A DNA stretch of 64,000 nucleotides. It comes from Morella rubra (lineage: Eukaryota > Streptophyta > Magnoliopsida > Fagales > Myricaceae). Below are positions 35,019-46,200 of the stretch, in pieces. The stretch is taken from assembly GCA_003952965.2 (NCBI GenBank), contig CM025850.1, positions 7,862,125 through 7,926,124 on the forward strand, read 5' to 3'. The notes beneath the pieces were generated by a model that was not told where the DNA came from, did not search any database, and saw only the letters and a program-made list of their open reading frames with translations. Within the stretch, counting starts at the first letter, position 1. Each line of letters opens with the position of its first letter. The position numbers and the translations under genes were made by a program.

Positions 35019-36390
35019 AATAGATTTCCATGGACTCCTATTTTTTAGGGTGAAGATATGGACTCCTGATTGTTAAAGGAATACATGTAGAAATGAAGCA
35101 GAGACTAAAGGCTGCATTTCTTTCGACCTAAAACGTTGTATATCGGCTAATATCTTCACAATGACTCTTAGAAATTTTTCCTTTGTTTGCATCCATTATA
35201 AACTATTACCAATTGTATGTAACTGTAATGAATATAACATGGAATCATAGAGAAACCAGAAAAAATAAAAATAAAAGAACCATCATATAAGGGGAAAAAA
35301 GCAGGATGCCCATTCATTGTTCTACAAGGAAAAAAGCATAAATCTACAACGTCCACCAGGCACCAAAACTCATTCATATGGTTCCAATAAACACAACGAT
35401 TAAAAGATTAAAAAAAAAAAAAATCCGTCATCACAAGCGTAGCCCATTTGACAGATCATCGAATGCATTTGTCTCCCATGATAAGGCCAATAAGCACAAG
35501 CAACCCCTCAAGTATGCATCCAAATGCGTTCCCATCAAACTCTAACCCACTTGTATTCACGGTTTTTATAATCTCTTCCCCGGTCTACATTCCCAAGGAT
35601 AATTGCATTCAATCAAGCAATGTTTGTTTGGGGCATATCGTAGAACAACTTGTGAGGGAAACATAAATCCCTGTTTTTCCTCTTAGCCGGCTAAAATTCT
35701 GTTTGCAGAGCACCTAATTTGATTGCCTGGCATTTGGATACCACAACCTCGAAGAACTTCTGACAGCAAGTCTTTTAACTTCTTTAATTAATTTCTGCAA
35801 AATGCCAAAGAACGCGATTGTTTGTAGAGCAGACACATATAGTTAACCAGACGATAACTCTCTTCATTGCCTTGACAAGTATTCCTTAGTCAATAATGCA
35901 CGGCCATACACAAAGGACTCCAATTCCCCCGACCTCGAGTTTCGTTGCAGTTTCCGAAAGTCGCTTCTCTGTTCTGTCCTGCATGCTCAACTTGGTTTTC
36001 GCAGTCGTTGGTCCTCTCCCAACACTCCAGAAAGTTTGCTTCTGGATATTTCTTTTACGTATACATCGTTAATCAAGGATCTCATTCAATGTAACTTGAA
36101 GAAAACGAGGACTAATTGGAAAGATCACAAAAAAGAATTCCTCGAAGCATGCTTTGGAATTGCTGGTAGAGAAAGCTGTGTGATTTGACAACGATATAGA
36201 AGTTAGTACGTACGGCAAGCCAAATAAATATTTGGGGACTATATAGTTTCACCTGTCACCATTCTTCCGTCTCCTACTCTCTTGATTGCTCTACAAGCGT
36301 GGCACAGGATTACTCCTAGGCTCCATTGGGTTGACCGTCGAAAGAGTGAGAAGAGGATCTTTGTATCAGACATAGAGGGAGATGGAGACT
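35019..36390 (+). other. 3' flank of GLR-c
   Basis: Non-coding and homologous to 26821-29058 without the copy-A insertions. No gene is seen. Confidence 0.6.
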
Positions 36391-36398
36391 TGGAGTAG

Positions 36399-37811
36399 CA
36401 GGTAGGGAGAGGAAAGAGAAAAAAGGCGGTAGCTGGCAGGAAAGGGTGAAGTATCCCTCCCTCGAGAGAAGGATCACAATCCCGTCGACGACAATTACCT
36501 GTAACGAACTTTAACTATATTTTAACATACATTAAATGTCGTAGATATATTAAGGTGGTGTTAGATAGCGGAAATTTTCATCTTAAAATATTTATTTATA
36601 TTAAAAGATTATAAAATAATTTTTTTTATTTTTTAATTTATTTTTTTATTATAATTTAATTTAAATTTTTCTTTTTTTATCTTTTTTATATTTTTTTAAA
36701 AAATTTTTTAAATCTTTCTATTCACTATTTTATTTAAATAAACTTTATCTTAATCTAACTCTAAAATTAATTTAATTCAAAAAGTTTTCACGTTCAAACA
36801 CCTCAAACACCCTGGAACGATATCTTGCCAAAGTTGAATCTTCTTGGAAGTCTAACTATTTAACAAAGTCAACAAAAATATCCAATGGACTTGAAATTTT
36901 GAAATGGGTTCGTTTGTGTGAAAGTAAAAAGTTAATCTTTATCAGCTTAATCTAACTTTATGTAAATAGTTTAATCTAGCTTTAAAAAGTACAGACTAAT
37001 TAGCAGTAATTATGTTCGGAATTTGACTCAAGTTAGAGTCTCCGACGTACGAAAGCTTGTTTCAAATATTTTATAGAGGCTACGAGAATGAGATCAGAAG
37101 TCAAACCCTTCCAGATTGAAAAGTCTGTGTGTTATATATTTTACGTAGACTGCTCTCACATGCGGACCACGTCTTCTTCTTCTTTTTTACACGTATTAAG
37201 AATACAGAAGGGGCTCGACTGCCATTGCGTATTTCGTGGACATGTTGAATCGACCCACTTCTACCACAAGCCGGCAGTCATTTCCGCATGACTTGGTATA
37301 CTCGTTAAATTTTAGCTGCTAGCGTGTGCAGGGGGTAGGGAAGGAAGGATGCTAGTCAAGCTTACAACATTATTCGAGTCACTTTCACCGAAGCCTTCTT
37401 TAATAGTTAACAGCAAGGTTTGCATTCAAATAGCTTTGCCGCTTGACGTTGATTCAATCATTTATTATTCTTTATTTTAACAGTTTATAATTGACTAGAC
37501 AAACATGTTTGATTGGAAAGGAAACCAGATTAAAAATATTTTAGTTTTGACTTCAAGACCATTTCCACCGGCCAAATATTAGCTTCCAAAGTGGCAGCAT
37601 ATTTCCTTGATCACGGAATAGAAAAGTCGGCCACGTAGAAGACAAAAGTCAGAGATACAAGATTCCACCCCGGTCTTCCTCGAAATTACGCGGTTTCTGC
37701 ATTAGTACAGTTAAAACGGTTTCATACACCCCTATTTATTGAATTTGAGGCTTTGGAGAAAGAAACAAAAAAAAAAGAAGAAGAAGAAGAGAAGAATTTG
37801 AGGCTTTGGAA
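36399..37811 (+). other. Upstream region of GLR-d
   Basis: It contains an AT-rich, possibly MITE-like block (about 36550-36815, ends GGTGGTGTTAGATAG and CCTCAAACACCC). The roughly 210-bp block shared with 5944-6163 follows at about 36835-37054, and then about 750 bp of likely promoter. A purine run (37767-37795) lies just before the start codon. No gene is present. Confidence 0.55.
36835..37054 (+). repeat. GLR upstream block, copy 2
   Basis: Partner of 5944-6163. It shows the site CGTACGAAAG uninterrupted, where the first copy carries the MULE-like insert. Confidence 0.65.
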
Positions 37812-40800
37812 ATGCCTTTCCCACTCGTGACAGCTAGCATGGTTCCGCGAACTCGGCTGTTCTTTCCTCTCGTAGTACTTTTTCTTCTCCGCCTCTCCTA
37901 CAGAGCGGAAGCCGATAGCGACAAAGTTACGGGCATAGGTATAATCATTGACGTTACCACCCGTGTTGGAAAAGAGGAGAAAACAGCCATGGAAATTGCA
38001 ACCCGAAGGTACAACAACAGTTCAAAGACTCGCAAAGTGTCTCTTTACATCCGGGATACCCGTAGAGTCACTTCTGCGGGTAAGTTGCATCTATCACTCA
38101 CCTTTCAACATACCAATCTCAGCAGCATTTATGTCAGTGGGAAGAAAACACACTTTCTCCCCTCAAACTGGCCTTATTTGCACTTTGCTACATAGTGGAC
38201 TCCTTAAATTCATATTTTTTTAGCACTGTTACCGGAGTTAAAGGCTTTTTTTTTGGTTGCAGCTGAAGAGATGATAAGAGAGAAAAAAGTGGAAGTGATT
38301 ATTGGCATGCACACCTGGCCGGAAGCAGCTCTTGTAGCCGATGTTGGGATGCAAGCTCATATTCCGGTCATTTCTTTTGCAGCACCAGCAATGAACCCAC
38401 CTCTAATGCCACTTCGGTGGCCTTTCTTGATACAAATGGCTAAAAATAGTACTGAGCAAATAAAATGTATTGCGGATATTGTTCATGCGTACAATTGGCA
38501 AAGGATCACAGTGATAGACGAAGATGAAGCATATGGCGGTGATTCTGGTATGTTTCAACTTCTATCTGAGGCTCTCCAAAATGTTGGTTCCGAGATTGAG
38601 CACCGTTTGGTTCTCCCACCATTCTCTTCAGTATCCGATCCGGAAAGGTTTGTCCAAGAAGAGCTGATTAAGCTCCTGAAGACGCAATCTCGGGTTTTTG
38701 TCGTTCTCCGTTCGTCATTCGAGATGGTAACTTACCTGTTTAGCGAAGCTAAGAAAATGGGACTGGTAGGGAGAGACTCGGCTTGGATTCTTTCAGACAG
38801 TATTGCGAATTTGCTTGATTCTGTCAACAACTCCGTAATTTCATCTATGGAAGGCGCGTTAGGAATCAAGACTTACTATTCCGAGATAGGCAATTCTGAG
38901 TACCAAGACTTTTACGCCCAATTCCGGAGAAAATTCAGAGCTGAATATCCAGACGAAGATAATCCCAACCCTGGAATCTATGCTCTACGAGCCTACGATA
39001 GCATTGGAATTTTTGTCCAAGCGATAGGGAGAATGACTAGTAATACCAGTAGTCCAAAGAAGTTGTTAGACAACATGTTGTCAAGCAATTTCTCTGGTTT
39101 AAGCGGCAAAATACATTTTGAAGCAGGGCAGCTCTCAGACACTCCTCTAGTGAGGATTGTGAACGTGGTTGGGAGGAGATACAAAGAAATAGACTTCTGG
39201 ACACCAGAGTGTGGCTTCTCGGTGAACCCTTCTGAGGGAAAAGGTGAAGAGAAAAATGGAAGTTGCAGTGGTTTTGACACTGGAAACTTTGTATCCGGGC
39301 CCATAATTTGGCCAGGGAACTTGAACAGAAATCCAAAAGGTTGGGCAATGCCTACTGATTCAAAGCCACTGAAAATTGGAGTTCCAGGTTTTGCGACATT
39401 TGACAAATATGTGAAGGTTGCGTATGGGGAGAGGCCCAATGAGAACAAATATGATGGTTTCTGCATTCAAGTTTTCTTTAAGGTGCTAAACCTTTTAGGG
39501 TATCATCTGTCTTATGAGTTTGAGGCACATAATGCAACCTATGATGATCTGGTTTATCTGGTCTATAACAAGGTAAGAACCTTTTCTATGCTTTTTGATT
39601 TGGTAGTGACCCATGGAAGAAGCACTGAATCTTTAACTAGAACTGATCTAACTAGTATTATGTGTTCCTTTTCTTTGTTTCCTTTTATTTAGCTACAATT
39701 TCTTATTCTGATTAGGATTATGCTTTTCATGTGGGTTGAAATACAATATAAGACATATGACGCTGTCATTGGCGACTTTACCATACTTGCCAAACGATTG
39801 CAGTACGTAGATTTTACTCTTCCATATGCCGAGTCAGGTTTGGCAATGATAGTTCCAGCGAAACCTGAAGGATCAGCATTGATGTTTTTGAAGCCTTTCA
39901 CCGGCGGATTATGGGTGGTCACTGGTGCCATCTTGATGTACACTATGCTCATAGTTTGGTTCCTGGAGCGCCAATCCAATCCAGAATTTAGTGGCCCCTG
40001 GAAGAATCAGATTAGCACTGCGCTTTGGTTTACCTTCTCCTCTCTGTTCTTTGCTCATAGTAAGTATCAACTTTTAGTAGAGTGCGAATCATATTCTCTG
40101 CAGCAGCCAGTACAGCAGTAATACTGTCCTAATATCATGCACCTGCATTCCCTTTCTGAGCTCTTCAAGAATGGTCAAAATTCATAAGAAAGCTTTTGAA
40201 AAGTAACATTGATTTACTTGTTGAAAGCATTCATGAAAGATGACTTTTCATTGCAGGGGAGAAAATAGACAACAACTTGACACGTTTGGTGATTGTAGTG
40301 TGGCTCTTTGTTGTCATGGTCCTAACCTCGAGCTACACTGCTAGTCTTTCTTCAATGCTTACTGTGCAACAACTACAGCCAAATGTTACCAGTATTGATT
40401 GGTTGAAGAAGAACAACTTGAAAGTTGGTTGCAGTGGCAATTCCTTCGTACAGAGATACTTGGAGGATGTGTATCAATTCAAGTCAGAGAATATCGTGAA
40501 CATCACCGAGGAACATATGTACTATGAGGGACTCAAAAACAGAACTATATTTGCAGCGTTTCTCGAACGCCCATATGAGGAAGTTTTCCTCAATAAGTAC
40601 TGCAAGGGATACTCTGGCACAGCAAGTCTCAACAGATACGGAGGACTGGGCTTTGTGAGTAGTAACTGAAACACCCCTAATCTGTAATGTGGTGATGATT
40701 GTCATAGTAATGAAACAATACAGAAAACATCATGAATTCTGGAGACTTCTGAAATTTATGCTGAAGAAAACCCGTCACCTCACCACATAAAGAACACTTG

Positions 40801-41885
40801 ACTGGATTATAAGGTGCTTGGTGTGGAAAAGAATTTGTCCACCAAGTAGAATGCTGCTTCATTTTTCTATTCTAGAATTTATCACTCTGTAGATAGAATG
40901 TGGTATTATGCTGAAATCAAAACATATTCTATCTACAAGATTATTCCAGTTTACGGACAAACACTTCTACAAGGAGTCTATAGAGGCCAAAACTAATTTC
41001 ATACTTTTCATTTCCATTCTACTAAATACTTATTGGATCCACTGCTTTTTCTGCAATACATAAATATGTTGTTGCATGTGTTTGTTTGTAGCTTTTCCAT
41101 AAAACCATAGTTGTCTGAGTTCTCAGCTGAGCCAAATAAGAATTCCCCCTTAAGTTTACTTCACTCCTTAAACTTTTGTATTGTTCTCTTGATTATGCTT
41201 TCAGAATCTTCTAAGGAAGTTAACATCTGTTTCATATCCTTCAACAAAACTAATGGAAATCTGCTCTTGCTCCGCCACTCAGGCCTTCCAGAAAGGGTCA
41301 CCAATTGCCAGGGATTTTTCTAAAGCCATTCTACAGCTATTGGAGAATGGAGAATTACAGCAACTGGCGGATGACTCCCTGACTCCCTCACATGAGTGCT
41401 CAACCAACATAACTTCCACCAAACCTCGAAGCCTGAGCCTCCAGAGCTTTGGGGTTCTTTATCTAATATCTGTTTCCACATCTGCCATTTGTTTCCTACT
41501 ATCACTAATACAATCAAGAAGTCATCAGCAAAATCAAGAAGCTCGTGAAGGAAACTTTACTCCAGATGATGAGATCGTCTGGAAGAAGGTGGTTAAACTG
41601 GTAAGAAACTTTCGTATCATCCCAGGAAGAGCTGCAGCTGTAACAGAAACAAGTGAGAGCATTTGGACGAAGGGTCTTGGACTAGCAAGATGCTTTCATA
41701 TCAAGAATTCGGGAAGAAATCCAACTATGGCAGACACAGCAAGTACGAATGAAGACGCAGCAAATGTACATGATGTTATTCAAATACAAGAATCAGCAGT
41801 GTCTCAGACAGCACAGCAGCACTCTCATGCAACAGATCTCCCTGCTATCTTCATCTGTACAGAAAGAGCCTCACACACAGAATAA
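37812..41885 (+). CDS. GLR-d: intact glutamate receptor-like channel (clade 2 type)
   Basis: Ligand-gated cation channel subunit, expected in the plasma membrane. Exons: 37812-38079, 38263-39572, 39753-40059, 40257-40654, 41283-41885, all GT-AG, frame open throughout. The 2,886 nt encode 961 residues, normal for the family. Domains by residue: signal peptide about 1-35, amino-terminal domain about 36-430 ([34 protein letters not shown]), lobe S1 about 455-570 ([23 protein letters not shown]), M1 about 577-597, pore about 614-627, M3 about 637-662 ([17 protein letters not shown]), S2, M4 about 813-837. The start is the ATG at 37812, and Met at 37839 is an alternative. Clade 2 is suggested by VQQLQP after M3. 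Oddities: the usual Trp after S2 is Ser (DDSLTPS), and the tail contains the Trp-basic motif twice. It is the only whole GLR in this cluster. Confidence 0.93.
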
Positions 41886-43232
41886 GATATAGTGCTGTAA
41901 TTTGAGACCCAAGATCATAGGAGCCGTTGTTATACTGCATTGTTGTGATAATGTGGATAGGATAGGAGAAAGACTGAGAGGAGACATAGATTAAAGTGTT
42001 TCGGTCTACTTAAATTCATTGTAAATTTGAATCAATCTTGATAACAATAATATCATATCAAATCTTGTAGATTAATTATGATAATATTATCTCTAACAGT
42101 GTTATCTAATAGCAATTCGCGAATGTCATACAAAATTTCATCCTCAATATACATCCTAGTTTTTACCCATCAAAATCACACATGATCTCTTCGTGCTTCT
42201 GAAGCCCATTTTCAACCTCAAGTGGTTAAGTTTTGGTCCACGAGAAAAAACAATTTTTCGGTCCAACTTTTTTCAGTCTACAAAAAACACCAAAAAAAAA
42301 AAAAAAGCAAATAGTTCATAGCCTAGAATTTTCCTGCGTAGAATCGTGACACGAACGCTAGTAGCCCTCCTACACTGGTACCGCAACATGCTTTCTGGCG
42401 TTCTTGCCCGGTGTTATCCTACCTCTCATTTCAGGTTTGGCTAGGCACGAGATGAGACTCTACCTCCATGGACTATGGAGCAGCTTTTTGCAAAAATATA
42501 CGGGGAAATCACTCATCAGTAAGATGCGGAGAAGCGAAATATTCGAGATCACGAACATAGATTGCTCAAAGCTAAGTTTGAAATTGAGACGAAAGAACTG
42601 GCCAGAAGAAAAAGATCCCGATCTTCCTTCCTAGTGATCAGTCCGAGAGTACTGGCGAGAAGAAAAGGTGGTAAAAACCTCTCCATCCATCCGCGCTCCT
42701 ACACGCGCGCATTCGCTGCCATTTTCTTTCTTTGTTTCGTCTTTTCTGTTCTATCTTTTTTCATTTTTCTTGGGCTATAGCCAGGATCACTAGCATCGAT
42801 TCTCAGCAATGAATGGAGCTGAGCTTTCCTCAAATTCCCATTCAAACAAACATACTTCATAATCCACAAATTGTCAGAATTCTGAAATCATTCCTCTTGA
42901 GTGCAAGTTAAATGTCATTACAATACACAGTTTTCCATGCACACCCACATGTAACAGGCATGCAAAGATTCCCGAGTCAACCCTGCAGCAGATTTCTCAT
43001 AAGCTAAACTAGAAACGATTAACAACACAAGGCAATAAATCTGCTGGACAAGCTCCAGAGTCCAGAGGATTATAACTCCTAGTGCCTAGACCACAAACAA
43101 TCTAGAAACTACTCTGCTTCCTATATTTTGATCAAATCTAGCTCCAACAGAACTCCAATAAACAAATGGCTTCTAGTCATAGATGTCTCGCAGAAGGTGA
43201 ATCTCTCAATCCATGTCTGCCGCACACCATGG
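41886..43232. other. Intergenic between GLR-d and API5
   Basis: 3' UTRs of two convergent genes and about 1 kb of unassigned sequence with an A-run at about 42292-42306. Open frames at 42404-42780 show no domain. Confidence 0.6.
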
Positions 43233-46200
43233 CTACCGGTAGCCTCTTCCTCTTCCTCGTCCACCCCAACCCCTGCCCCTGCCCCTAGTCCCACTTCTAC
43301 CACCATGAGACAAACCTTCCAATGCTCTATTAACCAGCTGGTTTTGCAAACCGCCAGCTCCACGGCCCCTTTTAGATGTCACATTGCTGGACCCGTTGGC
43401 TTTAGTAGCAGGTCGTTTTCCTCTGCATATAAAAAGTTCATTAAAAACCAAAATCTTAATCACCATAAAGATCTATTTCATTAGCACCAGAGTTGCAGAA
43501 GGCAAGGTTATCCTGCAAATTTGGATACGCTATTGGCACAACTATGGGAAAACACCATACGAGACACGGATAAACTCAGACAACTCTCCTGCCTGCTCAT
43601 GCCAATTGAATGCAGATAATTTTCATGAAGGACAGATACAAGACAGCAACCACATACAGAAAGAAGAAACAAATAAAAGCTAGGATATGATTCTTCTGAG
43701 ATAGAGAGAGTGAGAGGAGGACAAAACCAGGAAAATATCCTACCCAGTTGTGACTGTGGCAACCGGAACCGAAGGTTTTGTTGCTTCTTTCCAAGATAGG
43801 TTGATGCTTTTATCTCCGATAAATGAAGGTGTTTTAGAATGTAAAGGCTGGATAAGAAATTAAATATAAGTTTTTATTGTGCATAAATAAGGGACCAAAA
43901 AGTTACAGGCACAAAACTGTGTCTTTTCACCTTCGTCATCGCCAAAATGTTATTACAGGTACGCAACCCAGTGGTGGTATTCTGCTTTTGAGTCCTCTGC
44001 ACACAAAAAGGTAGTTGTAGGATAAATGTTAACCAACAAAAAGAAAAAGCTTAATGAGAGACCTGGATCTCTTTCAGACCAAACTTACAATGGTATCCTT
44101 TGCTTCATCGGATTTGGCGGCAGCCATAGCTTTGTTTTGTTCAGCCATTCCCTGAGTTAGTTTCTTCATGGTAGCCCTGGTTAACTCCTCAACATTACTT
44201 AACCTGCAAAGACAATCATAAATCACCATGAGAAAGCCATTAAGAAAAGAATCTTTATATTGCCCATAGGAGATACAGTAATAGCACTGCCAACTTATGA
44301 TGTATCGCAGCAGGCCAATGAGCTAGGGGGCCTAACGGCCATACATACCCAAACGGGCGGAGAGTTGAGATGACCCATAACAGGCAAGGGGGCAGTCAAG
44401 GGCGGGGGATATTCTAGAGAGAGGGCAAAGCCTCTCTCTATAAAAAAGTGGGGACAGGTAAAATAAACTGCTGACGTATCTAAACAAGAATAAAATATTG
44501 AAAACCCCCAATTTCTGTGCCTAACTAGTTCAGGATTGCATATGGTTAAGCAGTGAATGAATATGTTCTTGACAATAATATGCTCTATCATGATCCAGAG
44601 AAAGCACATGGCTCATATGTCTATACTCCAAAAGACTAGTTAACATTACAATTGAAGGTTTTTGGGGTCACTTCTAAAGCCCAATTACATCTAGTAACAT
44701 CCCATGTAGACTGAACATCTGCAACGCTTATACAATTCCTCCACCTAAGATGGGACTTAACAAGATCTTCATACCACAACCTCCCTTACTCAAATCCTTG
44801 ATATCCTTGCTAGGGCCGGTATCACGTTGCAGTGCCTTAAATACACACAAGGTCATAATAACCAGGCTCTAATACCATTTTCCATGACGAGGGAAAGAGC
44901 TATCCAAGATTTCATTATAAATTAGAAGGAATAATCAATGGTTCCTTGATTCACTTATTACGGCAAGACCCATTTAATTAACGTCCCCCTATGAGGAGAC
45001 CACATATCCTCTTACAGGTAGGAGTCTACCAGAACACTTGGAATTTAATCCTCATTAGTAGATTTGGAAGAAACATTTCCTGTTCAATTGGAGCCCAATA
45101 TTAACATTACTAAAGCAAGAGGTACATGCACACTTCCATTAACGCATAAGGTACAAGGACACCATGCAAGTGGAAGATTTGACCACATGACCAAAAAAAC
45201 TGGCCGATTAATGAATGTGAGCACAAAAACCTTAGTTCAGCTATGATTTTGGTTCCTATACACCAAAACTTACCACTCTACAAAATCCATTACAGCCTCA
45301 CATCAGAGTGACCTTGCCTCCTTTTACAGTCCATTGGCAACGGAATTGCTAAACACCCAATTAAGAAGTATCCCTTTATCACAAGAGGATCCACATTCCA
45401 CTTAGTAGTCTTCAGTAACTAAAGAACTACACATCCTATTTGACTCGACCTTATAAACAGATAAAGGTCTAATTCCTTCAGCCACAATGTGGAAATTTAG
45501 ACCCAGGTAACGGTTTTAGTCGACAGCATAGATGTTTAAAACCACACAGATACAGGACACTCCCCTCAAAAACAGATAATAAAAACATGAAGAACCGATT
45601 GTGTTTCTATCCACATCAGGTCGGAAATTTTATATTTGTCCCCCTCAATATGATAAACACATCACGGACAGAGATACGGGAAAATAAACTTTGGCTTCGG
45701 GGAAGTACACGAAGTTCCAATTTGGTCCAAGAAGTTCAAAGAGTAGCAATCAGGACATCAAACAATTTGAAATGTAACTTTTAGGTCCATATGTTTGTCA
45801 GGTTTGACGGAAAGCATTGACAAAGTAGTTTCCGGTAAAAGGGGGAGAGAATACCGAGAGTAACAGAAATATTTTTGTTGGGGACTTTTTAAATTTGAAG
45901 GACCAAATGGCAACTTAATGTACTTCTGAGGAACTAAAAATAAGCATTTGCCCTAACACTAATGATATGACAAAAATATTTCTTTTATTACAAAAATATA
46001 TAAGGAAAAAGATCTTATGAAATAGTCAATTGCCTTTCAGTGAACTCCTTATAAATATCTGAGAAGTCCTCCCCAAGCCTATCTGATGGTTGGCCAGTCA
46101 CAATCTTGTAACCACATAGACTGTTTGTTGCATTGGGAACCTAAAAAATAACAAAAAGTAGACTAAGTATGGTGCAACAGTGACACAAGCAATACTATTT

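Larger units (their letters stand above)
30791..36398 (+). repeat. Tandem segment B (GLR-c plus flank)
   Basis: The duplicate of segment A, longer because of the nested LINEs at 31460-34312. After 36398 the two copies diverge. Confidence 0.88.

Noticed and set aside
36552-36815. MITE with ends GGTGGTGTTAGATAG / CCTCAAACACCC
   Set aside because: The ends only loosely pair and no clear target duplication was found. Mentioned only as a possibility in the GLR-d upstream entry.
43128-43484. Plus-strand frame rich in Pro/Ser/Thr (43128-43484)
   Set aside because: It is the antisense of the Gly/Arg tail exon of API5.
44850-44900. tRNA-primer-like phrase (GGCTCTAATACCATTTT) in API5 intron 12, possible LTR element
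   Set aside because: No LTR pair, no TG...CA borders and no target duplication found around it.
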